Part shown: positions 1-8,512 of the stretch, in pieces
Layout of the letters: every line of letters begins with the position of its first letter
Position numbering within the stretch: the stretch's first letter is position 1
Source of the DNA: Micromonospora sp. WMMD1082
GTDB taxonomy: Bacteria; Actinomycetota; Actinomycetes; Mycobacteriales; Micromonosporaceae
Assembly (NCBI RefSeq): GCF_029626175.1
Contig: NZ_JARUBM010000002.1
Coordinates: 4,109,001 to 4,173,000, forward strand
Reading direction: 5' to 3'
DNA: 64,000 bases
The notes under the pieces: generated by a model
Seen by the model: only the letters and a program-made list of their open reading frames with translations
Told to the model about the DNA's origin: nothing
Databases searched by the model: none
Translations under genes and position numbers: made by a program

Positions 1-301
1 TCTCCTCACGAGGGTCGGGCTCGTACTCGGGGCGCGGGTTGGCCAGTGCGGACGCGGCCACGGCGCCACCGACGGTGGTTGCGCCGAAGGCGGTCGGCAC
101 CGGACCCGGCTCGTTGAAGTCGGCGCGGTCACCGTCCTCGCCCGGACGGCCGTCCCAGGGGCGGGCGCGGTCGGCATCGGTCTCCGACCGGTCGCGGTCC
201 GTCGGCTCGTCCAGGGTGTCGACGTCGTCGGCCAGGTCCCGGTCGTCCGTGCGTACGGCCTCCGAGTGGTCGTTGTTGAGCTGTTGCTCTTCCTGCCGCA
301 T
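1..301 (-). CDS. Hydrophilic acidic protein, C-terminus cut by the window edge
   Basis: I do not recognise this gene. It begins with ATG (reverse strand) at 301 and stays open to base 1, so about 100 residues are visible and the C-terminus is missing. The visible part is rich in Asp, Glu, Arg and Pro, has no membrane segment and looks largely disordered, with a short Gly/Ala/Val-rich stretch near its end (around residue 80). It lies 10 bases downstream of the next minus-strand gene, so the two are probably cotranscribed. No function is assigned. Confidence 0.6.
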   Translation of the reverse strand, partial: MRQEEQQLNNDHSEAVRTDDRDLADDVDTLDEPTDRDRSETDADRARPWDGRPGEDGDRADFNEPGPVPTAFGATTVGGAVAASALANPRPEYEPDPREE

Positions 302-311
302 GGCGGTCTCC

Positions 312-905
312 TCAGCGGTTCGTGGCGTCGTGGGCGGCGTCGGGGTGGCGCTGGTCCGGCGTCCGGGTGGCGACCGGCTCGTCGCCGAGCAGGTCGGCGA
401 AGAGGGCGCGGTAGTGGACGACGGCCTGGCGGAGGTCCTCGGTGCTGGCCTCGCCTCGGGAGTTGCGCAGGTGGATCTCGTGGGCGTCCCGGTAGTGACC
501 GAGCGTGCGGGCGTGCTCGACGGAGAGATGGGCGATCTGGTCGGAGAACTCGCCGGTGGGGTAGCCGCGTTCGGCGATGAGTCGGGTGACCAGTTCGTCG
601 GCCTGACCGACGGTTTCGGCGGGCGAGTCGACGAAACGCACCTGGAGTTCCTCCCATGCCTCGACGTACCGGGCACGGGAATCGGGGGCGAGCGGGACCA
701 GCTCCAGCTCGGCGTGCCGGCGCTCCCGCTCCCGCAGTTCCTGCTCGGCGGCGCTGCGGCTGTCCTGCTCGGCGACGACGTGGTCATACTCCGGGCCGAA
801 GCGCTGCCGGAGTGCGCGGCGGCGACCGGCCACGACGAGTGCTGCGGCGACGGCGGCGACCACCAGGATGACGAGGACGGTGACGACTATCTGCGTGGGC
901 GACAT
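312..905 (-). CDS. Single-pass membrane protein of unknown function
   Basis: Start chosen at ATG 905 because a clear GGAGG-type ribosome binding site (GAAGGAGGAGCC) precedes it; the frame stays open further upstream without such a site. The 197-residue product has an N-terminal transmembrane segment (about residues 5-28) followed by basic residues and a charged, helical cytoplasmic part rich in Glu/Arg and Trp/Tyr positions. This architecture, a membrane anchor plus helical domain, is common among conserved actinobacterial proteins of unknown role. It is probably the first gene of a two-gene unit with the truncated gene at 1-301. Function not known. Confidence 0.7.
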   Translation of the reverse strand: MSPTQIVVTVLVILVVAAVAAALVVAGRRRALRQRFGPEYDHVVAEQDSRSAAEQELRERERRHAELELVPLAPDSRARYVEAWEELQVRFVDSPAETVGQADELVTRLIAERGYPTGEFSDQIAHLSVEHARTLGHYRDAHEIHLRNSRGEASTEDLRQAVVHYRALFADLLGDEPVATRTPDQRHPDAAHDATNR

Positions 906-1214
906 GGCTCCTCCTTCGCCTGCAGCTATTCCCTCCGCACACTGATCGCCAATCCCGTTCCGGAGCACTTTCCTCGTCCGACCCGGTCGTGGCGGCGGCG
1001 GTCGGTCACCCCGGAACCCGACACGGGGTCGTCAGCCGGACGTTCGGCAACGTACCGGTAGTCTCGACGGACGGTAGTGCGGCCGGCGCGGATTACGTAT
1101 CCTGCCCAAGGCGCCCGAGCCGGCGTCCCGGCAGGGCAACCGGGGTGCGTCCCGGCGACGGCGCTGCCCGGCCGTGCCGGAGCCCTGCTAGCCATCCTTC
1201 CGGGCGAGGTCCGA

Positions 1215-3887
1215 TTGAACACCCGCGACTGGCCGATCCGCTCGAAGCTGACCGCATTGGTCGTCGTGCCGGTGACCGCGCTGCTGGCCCTGTGGATCTT
1301 CGCGACCACGCTCACCTTCGGACCGGCGCTCGATCTGCTGGCCGCCCGCACCCTCCTCTACGACCTGGGCAGACCGGGGGAGACGGTGGTGGCCGAGTTG
1401 CAACGGGAGCGGCGCCTGTCGGTGGTGCAGCTCGCCTCGCCGCGCACGGACTGTGCTCGGCCGCCGGCCGAGTGCGTCCTGCCGGCGCTGGCGGAGCAAC
1501 GGATCCGCACCGATGAGGCGATCGCCGAACTGCGTCGCCGGGCCGGCGGCGAGCAGCTGCGGGACGCCGCCGGGGAACTGCTCGAATTCCGGCTGAATCG
1601 GCTGATCGGCGAGTTGGACGCGTTGCCCGCGGGGCGCGGGTTCATCGATCGTGGAGACCTCGACCGCGCCGGTGCCGTCGGTCTCTACAGTGGAATGATC
1701 TCCTCCGCGTTCCAGGCGTTCACCGCCCTGGCGAGCCTCCCGGATCACGATCTGAACCGCGAGGCGCTGGCCCTGACGAACCTCGGCCGCTCGCGGGAGT
1801 TGCTGGGGCAGGCCGACGCGCTGCTGGCCGGTGCACTGACCGCCGGTGGATTCGCCAAGGGGGAGCACACGCAGCTCGTACAGGGCATCGGCAACCAGCG
1901 GTTCCTGGCGGAGGCCGCGGTGGCCGACCTGCCCGAGGCGGGCCGGACCGGATACCAGCGGCTGACCGAGCAGGAGGCGTTCCGGCGGCTACGGGCGATG
2001 CAGGACGACATCGTCGCCGCCGGCCCCTCGGCCCGACCCACCGTCGACCCGCAGGCCTGGCAGACCAGCTACGACGCGGTGCAGCGGTCGCTACGGGACT
2101 TCGAGCTGACCCAGGCCGACGGATTGGCCGACCGGTCGGTGCCGATGGCGGTGGGCATCCTGGGCCGGCTGGCCGCGGCCGGTCTGCTCGGGCTGGTCGC
2201 CGTCGTGCTCTCGCTGGTGGTGGCGGTCCGGGTCGGCCGGTCCCTCGCGCAGCGGTTGACTCTGGTACGCGGCACGCTCAGGCAGGCCGAGCAGCGGCTG
2301 CCGGAGGTGGTGGACCGGCTGCGCCGGGGCGAGCAGGTGGACCTGGCGCAGGAGGCATCGGTGGCCGACCGGGGTGCCGACGAGATCGGCCAGGTTGCGC
2401 AGGCGTTCACGGAGGTGCAGAAGGTCGCGATCCGCTCGGCCATGGTCGAGGTGAGCCTGCGCCGCGGGCTCAACGACGTCTTCCTGAACATCGCCCGGCG
2501 CAGCCAGGGCCTGGTGCACCGGCAGCTCGCCCTGCTGGACCGGATGGAGCGCGACGCGGAGGACCCGGATCACCTGGCCGAACTCTTCCGCGTCGACCAC
2601 CTCGCCACCCGGCTGCGCCGGCACGCGGAGGATCTGGTCATCCTGGCGGGCGCCGCACCGGGTCGCGGCTGGCGCAACCCGGTCGCGATGGTGGACCTGA
2701 TCCGCGGCGCGATCTCGGAGGTCGAGTCGTACGACCGGGTCGACGTCACCACCGTGCAGCCCGCCGGCACCGTCGGTCGGGTGGTGGGTGACATCATCCA
2801 CCTGCTCGCCGAGCTGATCGAGAACGCCACGGCGTTCTCGCCGCCGGGATCGCGGGTCGAGATCTCCGGCGAGCATGTGGCGCACGGCTACGCCCTGTCC
2901 ATCTCCGATCAGGGCCTCGGCATGAACGAGGCGACCATCGAGGAGGCGAACCGCAGGCTGGCGCGGTCGCCGGAGTTCGACCCCGCCGAGACCGCCCGGC
3001 TCGGGCTGTTCGTGGTGGCGCGACTGGCCGCGCGGCACGACGTGCGGGTCCGGTTGCGCCCCTCGGAGGGCTCCGGCCTCACGGCGGTGGTCCTGATTCC
3101 GACGGAGCTGATCACCGAGGAACCGTCGCCACTGCCCGGTCCGGACCTGCCGGCGGCCGACGAGGCCGCCACCCCGGAGCAGCGGCGGCTGGCCCGGGCG
3201 ACGCGGCTGACCACGGTTCCCCGGCCCCGCGGCCGCACCGTGCCGCGCCGGGCACCGGCCTCGGCCTCGGCCGGTGGCCCGCACCCGGCGGTCTCGCCCG
3301 GCGGGCTGGCCGTGACCGCCGCCCAGCAACGCGACGGCTCGGCTCCCGGCCCGGGCCCACGGGCCGGCGGCTCGACGGTCGGGCCGGCCGAGGCCGACGG
3401 GCTACCCCGCCGGATCCGCCGGCCGGGCCCGGCCGCCTCTCCGGCTGGTGCCCCCTCTCCGGCTGGTGCCGTGGCCGGTGCGGAGCCGTCCGCCGCGGAT
3501 GCGCCCGGCGCCGAGTCGGCCGCCGGTCCGGCTCCGGTACCGGCCGCACCCGCCGATGACGCCGCCGGGGTGGCGGCGCCGACCGTCCAGTTGCCGGCGG
3601 TGACCGCCCGGCCCGCGCCGACAGTGGCGATCGACGGCCCCACCGTGCGACAACCGGTGGTGCCCTGGACATCGGCCCGGTCGCGTCGCGATCCGGCGCC
3701 GCGCAGCCCCGAGGAGGCGCGCCGGGTCATGTCGGCGCTCCAGGAGGGCACCGCCCGCGGCCGGCTCGCCGCGGCTCGCGCGGAGGCCCCGGAGCGCCAG
3801 GACCGGACGACCGAGCCGACCGACCCCCCGCCGGCCGCTGGGCCGGCGACGGTGGAATCCCCGACCGCGACTGAGAGGGACGCCTGA
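1215..3887 (+). CDS. Conservon sensor histidine kinase with nitrate/nitrite-type sensor (CvnA-like)
   Basis: Membrane sensor kinase and first gene of a complete conservon. I chose TTG 1215 as start because the family begins with a short basic stretch (R-L-N-T-R-D-W) just before the first transmembrane helix and a GCGAGG site lies upstream. In order: TM helix (about residues 10-35), extracellular NIT-like helical sensor (about 50-300), second TM helix (about 307-338), HAMP linker, helical dimerisation region (from about 400), and a HATPase_c domain (about 518-625) with N-box E-L-I-E-N-A-T and G-box S-D-Q-G-L-G. The last 260 residues are a low-complexity Pro/Ala/Gly tail. In Streptomyces such kinases work with roadblock, DUF742 and GTPase partners as a membrane-associated complex (known for the family). 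The stop codon overlaps the next start (TGATG). Confidence 0.9.
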   Translation: MNTRDWPIRSKLTALVVVPVTALLALWIFATTLTFGPALDLLAARTLLYDLGRPGETVVAELQRERRLSVVQLASPRTDCARPPAECVLPALAEQRIRTDEAIAELRRRAGGEQLRDAAGELLEFRLNRLIGELDALPAGRGFIDRGDLDRAGAVGLYSGMISSAFQAFTALASLPDHDLNREALALTNLGRSRELLGQADALLAGALTAGGFAKGEHTQLVQGIGNQRFLAEAAVADLPEAGRTGYQRLTEQEAFRRLRAMQDDIVAAGPSARPTVDPQAWQTSYDAVQRSLRDFELTQADGLADRSVPMAVGILGRLAAAGLLGLVAVVLSLVVAVRVGRSLAQRLTLVRGTLRQAEQRLPEVVDRLRRGEQVDLAQEASVADRGADEIGQVAQAFTEVQKVAIRSAMVEVSLRRGLNDVFLNIARRSQGLVHRQLALLDRMERDAEDPDHLAELFRVDHLATRLRRHAEDLVILAGAAPGRGWRNPVAMVDLIRGAISEVESYDRVDVTTVQPAGTVGRVVGDIIHLLAELIENATAFSPPGSRVEISGEHVAHGYALSISDQGLGMNEATIEEANRRLARSPEFDPAETARLGLFVVARLAARHDVRVRLRPSEGSGLTAVVLIPTELITEEPSPLPGPDLPAADEAATPEQRRLARATRLTTVPRPRGRTVPRRAPASASAGGPHPAVSPGGLAVTAAQQRDGSAPGPGPRAGGSTVGPAEADGLPRRIRRPGPAASPAGAPSPAGAVAGAEPSAADAPGAESAAGPAPVPAAPADDAAGVAAPTVQLPAVTARPAPTVAIDGPTVRQPVVPWTSARSRRDPAPRSPEEARRVMSALQEGTARGRLAAARAEAPERQDRTTEPTDPPPAAGPATVESPTATERDA

Positions 3888-4306
3888 TGCAATCGACGAG
3901 GCAGAGCGCAGATCTCGACTGGCTACTCGACGATCTGCTGGAGCGGGTGCCGACCGCGCGGCAGGCGGTGGTGCTGTCGGCGGACGGACTCCTGCTGGGC
4001 TCCTCCGCCGGCGTGGACCGGTCCGATGCCGAACACCTCTGCGCCCTGGCGTCCGGCCTGTCCAGCCTCGCGCGGGGCGCCAGCCGGCACCTCACCGGCG
4101 GGCCGGTCCGGCAGACCGTGGTGGAGATGGAGTCCGCGTACCTCTTCGTCACGGCAGCGGGGCACGGCGCGTGCCTGGCGGTCGCCAGCGACGCCGACGC
4201 GGACATCGGCCTGGTGGCGTACGAGATGGCGATGCTGGTGACCCGGGTGGGCGAGAATCTCGAGGCGCCGCCCCGGGCATCGGTGGGTGCCCCCGATGCA
4301 GGCTGA
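3887..4306 (+). CDS. Roadblock/LC7 domain protein (CvnB-like)
   Basis: A 139-residue single-domain protein of the roadblock/LC7 fold, the second conservon member. It opens with D-L-D-W-L-L-D-D-L and contains the usual V-L-S-A-D-G-L-L-L-G strand pair, then a helix and the strand Y-L-F-V-T-A. Roadblock proteins of this class are thought to modulate the partner small GTPase (GAP/GEF-like role, known for relatives; inferred here). Its ATG overlaps the stop of the kinase gene by one base, and its own 3' end overlaps the start of the DUF742 gene, so translational coupling through the operon is likely. Confidence 0.92.
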   Translation: MQSTRQSADLDWLLDDLLERVPTARQAVVLSADGLLLGSSAGVDRSDAEHLCALASGLSSLARGASRHLTGGPVRQTVVEMESAYLFVTAAGHGACLAVASDADADIGLVAYEMAMLVTRVGENLEAPPRASVGAPDAG

Positions 4307-4685
4307 CGCGCCGGGGCACCGACACGAGTGGCTCGACGACGACGCCGGGCCGGTGGTGCGCCCGTACACGCTGACCGGGGGACGGGTCCGGCCCAGCGCC
4401 GACGGATTCGACCTGGTCGCGTACGTGCTGGCGAAGCCGGACCCGGATCTTGCCGCCTACCCGGAACTGCACCCGGAGCACCGGCTGCTGGTGGAACTGG
4501 CCGGCAGTGGCACCCCGGTCGTGGAACTCGCCGCCGATCTGGATCTTGCGGTGGGCGTGGTCCGGGTGCTACTTGGTGATCTGCTGTCCCGGGGACTGGT
4601 CGCTGTGCACCAGCCGCCGCGCGCCACGTACCTGCCCGACAAAGACATCCTCAAGGCGGTGGTCGATGGACTCCGTGCGTTATGA
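4296..4685 (+). CDS. DUF742 protein (CvnC-like)
   Basis: A 129-residue DUF742 protein, third member of the conservon. The diagnostic early motif V-R-P-Y-T-L-T-G-G-R is present, followed by a winged-helix-like segment (L-L-V-E-L through L-S-R-G-L-V) and a C-terminal strand. The start is either ATG 4296 (used) or GTG 4287, nine bases upstream; both overlap the roadblock gene. The 3' end overlaps the GTPase gene by 20 bases. DUF742 proteins are found almost only in conservons and are thought to bridge kinase and GTPase; the biochemical role is not established. Confidence 0.9.
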   Translation: MQADAPGHRHEWLDDDAGPVVRPYTLTGGRVRPSADGFDLVAYVLAKPDPDLAAYPELHPEHRLLVELAGSGTPVVELAADLDLAVGVVRVLLGDLLSRGLVAVHQPPRATYLPDKDILKAVVDGLRAL

Positions 4686-5268
4686 CGGCGAGCGGCGGGG
4701 GCATCGGGTCCCGATCGCGCTGAAGATCCTCATCGCCGGCGGCTTCGGTGCGGGCAAGACGACGCTGGTGAGTGCGTTGAGCGAGGTCCGGCCGTTGCAG
4801 ACCGAGGAGATTTTGACCGGGGCCGGCATCGGCACGGACGACATCTCCGGGGTGGAGACCAAGTCGACGACCACGGTGGCGATGGACTTCGGGCGGATCA
4901 CCATCAACGACGACCTGCAGCTGTACCTCTTCGGCACGCCGGGACAGGACCGGTTCTGGTTCCTCTGGGACGAGTTGGCCTTCGGTGCGCTCGGCGCGGT
5001 GGTGCTCGCCGACACCCGCCGGCTGGCCGACTGCTTCCCGTCGATCGACTACTTCGAGCAGCGGGGCATCCCGTTCGTGGTGGGGGTGAACTGCTTCGAC
5101 GACTCCCGGCGGTTCAGTCTCGAGGCCGTACGCCGGGCCCTGGACCTGGACCCGGGCGTGCCGATGGTGCTCTGCGACGCCCGCGACCGGCAGTCCGGGA
5201 AGACGGTGCTGATCTCCCTGGTCGAGCACGTCGCCCGGCAGCGGGGCGAGCCGGTGCCGGCGGCCTGA
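4666..5268 (+). CDS. Small GTPase of the conservon (CvnD-like)
   Basis: A 200-residue P-loop GTPase, last gene of the conservon. Walker A is G-G-F-G-A-G-K-T-T near residues 25-33, the switch II region reads F-G-T-P-G-Q-D-R-F, and the nucleotide-base loop is the family-type V-N-C-F-D rather than the classical NKxD. Start ATG 4666 has an AAGGCGG site and lies inside the DUF742 gene; a GTG nine bases further in is the alternative. In this family the GTPase cycles under control of the roadblock partner and receives the signal from the sensor kinase (inferred from family knowledge). Confidence 0.92.
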   Translation: MDSVRYDGERRGHRVPIALKILIAGGFGAGKTTLVSALSEVRPLQTEEILTGAGIGTDDISGVETKSTTTVAMDFGRITINDDLQLYLFGTPGQDRFWFLWDELAFGALGAVVLADTRRLADCFPSIDYFEQRGIPFVVGVNCFDDSRRFSLEAVRRALDLDPGVPMVLCDARDRQSGKTVLISLVEHVARQRGEPVPAA

Positions 5269-5360
5269 GCCGGCCCGGCGGTGTGTCGGAGGTCTAACCC
5301 GCCGGTGTCGGGGGAAGGGCTCTGGTGGACGGGTGGAGAACCAGCGAAGGGCGGTACCCG

Positions 5361-6398
5361 GTGGCGGGTCGAGGCGAGATCGTTCACATCGGCGGGTACA
5401 CCCCGCAGAGCGGGGGGCGGGGCACCGGCATCGTCGCCGCCCGGCGGGATCCGGGCACCGGCGAGCTGACCGGGCTGGGCACGGTCGCGGTCACCGCCTC
5501 GCCGTCCTTCCTCGCCCGCCATCCGACGCTGCCCACGCTGTACGCGGTCAACGAACTGCCGGACGGCCAGATCAGCGCGTGGCGGGTCGGCGACGACGGC
5601 GACCTGACGTCGATCGGTTCGCGGTCGACCGGTGGCGCGGAGCCGTGCCACCTGGCGGTCGCGGCGGACGGCGGGCACCTCTTCGTGGCCAACTACGGCG
5701 GCGGCAGCGTGACCGTGTTTCCGCTCGACCCGCAGGGGGTGCCCGGCGAGCGCACCGACCTGGTGGAACACCAGGGGCACGGGGCCGATCCGGAGCGCCA
5801 GGAGCGGGCGCACGCGCACATGGTCTCGCCGGGGGCCGGCGGGGCGCCGTTGCTCGCGGTCGATCTCGGCACCGACTCGATCTACCGGTACGACCTGGAC
5901 GCCGCCTCCGGGCGGCTGGTGCCCCGGGCGCCCCGGGTGCGTACCGCTGCGGGGGTGGGACCGCGGCACCTGGCCCGGCACCCGGACGGTCGACGGTGTT
6001 ACGTCTCGGGCGAACTGGACGGTTCGGTCCTGGCGTACGGGCTGACCGACGACGGTGCGCTGCAGCAGCAGGGCCGCGTCGACGCCAGCGACCGGGCCGG
6101 ACACGTCCAGCCGTCCGAGATCGCCGTCGGGCCGGACGGCCGCTTCCTCTACGTCGCCAACCGGGGCGTGGGCACGGTGACGGTCTTCGCCCTCGGTGCG
6201 GGCCGGCCGGAGCTGGTGGCGGAGGTCGAGACCGGTGGCGAGTGGCCCCGCCACTTCGCGCTGACCGGGGATCACCTCTACGTGGCCGACGAACGGGCGG
6301 ACATGGTGCGCACCTTCCGCATCGACCGCGGTACCGGTGTGCCGGTGGCTGTCGGGGAGCCGCTGCCCGTCGCGAGCCCTACCTGCGTGCTTCCCTGA
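5361..6398 (+). CDS. Lactonase-family seven-bladed beta-propeller (6-phosphogluconolactonase-like)
   Basis: A soluble beta-propeller of the PF10282 lactonase family. The N-terminal strand I-V-H-I-G-G-Y-T, repeated blade motifs such as L-F-V-A-N-Y-G-G-G-S-V and L-Y-V-A-N-R-G-V-G-T-V, and P-R-H-L-A-R-H-P-D-G are typical. Relatives hydrolyse 6-phosphogluconolactone in the pentose phosphate pathway or other lactones; the real substrate cannot be read from the sequence. GTG 5361 matches the usual short N-terminus; GTG 5325, behind a strong GGGGAAGGG site, would add twelve residues. The gene follows the conservon by about 90 bases and could be cotranscribed with it. Confidence 0.82.
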   Translation: MAGRGEIVHIGGYTPQSGGRGTGIVAARRDPGTGELTGLGTVAVTASPSFLARHPTLPTLYAVNELPDGQISAWRVGDDGDLTSIGSRSTGGAEPCHLAVAADGGHLFVANYGGGSVTVFPLDPQGVPGERTDLVEHQGHGADPERQERAHAHMVSPGAGGAPLLAVDLGTDSIYRYDLDAASGRLVPRAPRVRTAAGVGPRHLARHPDGRRCYVSGELDGSVLAYGLTDDGALQQQGRVDASDRAGHVQPSEIAVGPDGRFLYVANRGVGTVTVFALGAGRPELVAEVETGGEWPRHFALTGDHLYVADERADMVRTFRIDRGTGVPVAVGEPLPVASPTCVLP

Positions 6399-6534
6399 TC
6401 ATGGGAGCCGGGGGATAGATACATCCACATTGCGCCGCTGACTCATCACTCAGCGTCACAAATCACGGCAATCTGTTTCTCCTCTGTAACTTTCGTCCGA
6501 ACGGCCATGGCAGTCCATCGGTCGGGTACGCAAG

Positions 6535-8307
6535 ATGGTCAGCGTGTCAGCAGGCCGCCATCGCATGCGTTCAAGTATTCACGGTGCCGCCGCCGCAGCC
6601 GCGGTCGGCGTCCTCGTCGTCACCGCCGGCGGGTGGGTGGGCTATCGCCAACTCGCCGGTCAGGACTGCTCAGGGAAGATCGAGCTGTCCGTAGCGGTGG
6701 CGAGCGAGCTCGCCCCCGCGGTCGACGAGGCTGCCTCCGAATGGGAGGCCAAGGGTGCCGCCGTCGACGGTACGTGCATCGATGTGACCGTCGCCGCCTC
6801 CGACCCGGTCGAGGTGGCCGCGGTGGTGGCGGCCAAGCACGGTGCCATCCTGGCCGGGGTGGGGCAGGCCAGCGGCACCGCCGTGAGCCCGGACGTCTGG
6901 ATCCCGGACTCCTCGATGTGGCTGCTGCGGCTCAAGACCGGTGGCGCGGCGGCCTTCGAGCCCGGCAACGGCGCGTCCATCGCGAGCAGCCCGGTGGTGG
7001 TCGCCATGCCCGAGCCGACCGCCACCCGGCTCGGCTGGCCGCAGAAGGAACTCGACTGGACCCAGCTGCTGTCCCGGCTCAACAGCGACCGGCCGCTGAA
7101 GACGGGCATCGTCGAGCCGACCCGGGACGCCGCCGGCCTCTCCGGTCTGCTGTCGATGATGGCCGCCGCGGCATCCGCCGGCGGCGAGACCGCCGAACAG
7201 GAGCGCGTCGGTGCGCTGCGCGCGCTGGCATCGAGCGCGTCGGCACTGCGCCAGGATCTGCTCGCCAAGTTCCCGACGGCCGCGGACGCCACCACCCTGG
7301 CCAGCGCGCTCGGTGCGGCGGCGCTCTCCGAGGAAGACGTCATCCAGTACAACGCCCGGAAGCCTCCGGTGCCGCTGGCGGCGCTCTACCTGAAGCCGGC
7401 GCCGCTACAGCTGGACTACCCGTACGCGGTGCTGCCTGGCGTGGAGCCGGCCAAGGCGTCCGCCGCACGGGTGCTGTTCGAGGCGCTCACCACGCCGTCG
7501 TTCAAGGACAAGCTGGCCGCGCAGTCGCTGCGCGGGCCGGACGGCAACTGGGGGACCGGCTTCAACGCGCCGCAGGGTGCGCCGAGCCCGGCCAGCGGTG
7601 ACGCCTCGGCCGTGCCCCCGCCGCAGGGCGGCATCGCCGCCGGTGGACTGGCGCCGGACGCGGTGGAACGGGCCGTGTCGAGCTGGTCCATCGCCACCCT
7701 CTCCGGCCGGATGCTCTGCATCATCGACGTCTCCGGCTCGATGAAGAAGCCCGTACCCACCGCCAACGGGGCCACCCGGCAGCAGGTCACCGCGGAAGCG
7801 GCCCGGCGCGGCCTGAACCTGTTCGACGACTCCTGGTCGATCGGTCTGTGGGTCTTCTCGACCAATCTGGTGGGCTCGCGCGACTACCGCGAGGTCCTTC
7901 CGGTCGCGCCGCTCTCGCGTCAGCGCAGCGAGCTGGAGCGGAGCCTGGACACGGTCGTCTCGTCGAGCGGTGACACCGGCCTGTACGACACCCTGCTGGC
8001 CGCCTACAAGGACGTCCAGCAGAACTGGGAGCCGGGCAAGGTCAACTCGATCGTGCTCTTCACCGATGGCAAGAACGAGGACGCCAACGGCATCTCGCAG
8101 AAGCAGCTGCTCGCCGAGCTGGACCGGATCAAGGACCCGGACCAGCCGATCCAGGTGATCATCATCGGTATCGGTACCGAGGTCAGCAAGTCGGAGCTGG
8201 ACACCATCGCGGAGAGTGCCGGCGGCGGCGCGTTCGTCGCCGCCGACCCCACCAAGATCGGCGACATCTTCCTCCGGGCGATCGCGCTGCGCAAGGCGCC
8301 CGCCTGA
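6535..8307 (+). CDS. Membrane-anchored substrate-binding-like protein with VWA domain
   Basis: A 590-residue surface protein. It has one N-terminal membrane segment or uncleaved signal (about residues 15-36), then a periplasmic-binding-protein-like region (about 45-350), and a C-terminal von Willebrand A domain (about 390-585) with a complete MIDAS start, D-V-S-G-S-M, and the later Thr and Asp positions (S-G-D-T-G-L-Y-D-T-L and L-F-T-D-G). VWA domains bind protein ligands through a metal ion. Proteins combining an SBP-like region with VWA are common in actinobacteria but their ligands are unknown. ATG 6535 lacks a good ribosome binding site; a GTG nine bases later or ATG 6565 are possible starts. 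A hairpin terminator follows. Confidence 0.8.
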   Translation: MVSVSAGRHRMRSSIHGAAAAAAVGVLVVTAGGWVGYRQLAGQDCSGKIELSVAVASELAPAVDEAASEWEAKGAAVDGTCIDVTVAASDPVEVAAVVAAKHGAILAGVGQASGTAVSPDVWIPDSSMWLLRLKTGGAAAFEPGNGASIASSPVVVAMPEPTATRLGWPQKELDWTQLLSRLNSDRPLKTGIVEPTRDAAGLSGLLSMMAAAASAGGETAEQERVGALRALASSASALRQDLLAKFPTAADATTLASALGAAALSEEDVIQYNARKPPVPLAALYLKPAPLQLDYPYAVLPGVEPAKASAARVLFEALTTPSFKDKLAAQSLRGPDGNWGTGFNAPQGAPSPASGDASAVPPPQGGIAAGGLAPDAVERAVSSWSIATLSGRMLCIIDVSGSMKKPVPTANGATRQQVTAEAARRGLNLFDDSWSIGLWVFSTNLVGSRDYREVLPVAPLSRQRSELERSLDTVVSSSGDTGLYDTLLAAYKDVQQNWEPGKVNSIVLFTDGKNEDANGISQKQLLAELDRIKDPDQPIQVIIIGIGTEVSKSELDTIAESAGGGAFVAADPTKIGDIFLRAIALRKAPA

Positions 8308-8323
8308 CCTGAGACACAGCAGC

Positions 8324-8360
8324 GGGGCTGTGGTGCCGGCGAAACCGGTATCACAGCCCC
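8324..8360 (+). terminator. Hairpin terminator after the VWA gene
   Basis: Two 16-base arms (8324-8339 and 8345-8360) pair completely if two G-U wobbles are allowed, around a five-base CGAAA loop, followed by CTTTG. It begins 16 bases after the stop of the VWA gene and separates it from the sugar transferase gene. Confidence 0.75.
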
Positions 8361-8512
8361 CTTTGCGTCGTGCGCCGGCTTGGAAACTGACGGCAATACG
8401 TCCGAAGCAATCGGCCGACATGGTTATCAGGGCAGGATGTCGTCGTGCATCGGCAGATCCGGCCTCCGACCGCGCCGGGACCGTGCCGTCGGCGAGCGAA
8501 GTGGGAGGGCTG

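Noticed and set aside
2091..3329. Minus-strand frame opposite the conservon kinase
   Set aside because: Composition-driven shadow without start signals or recognisable motifs.
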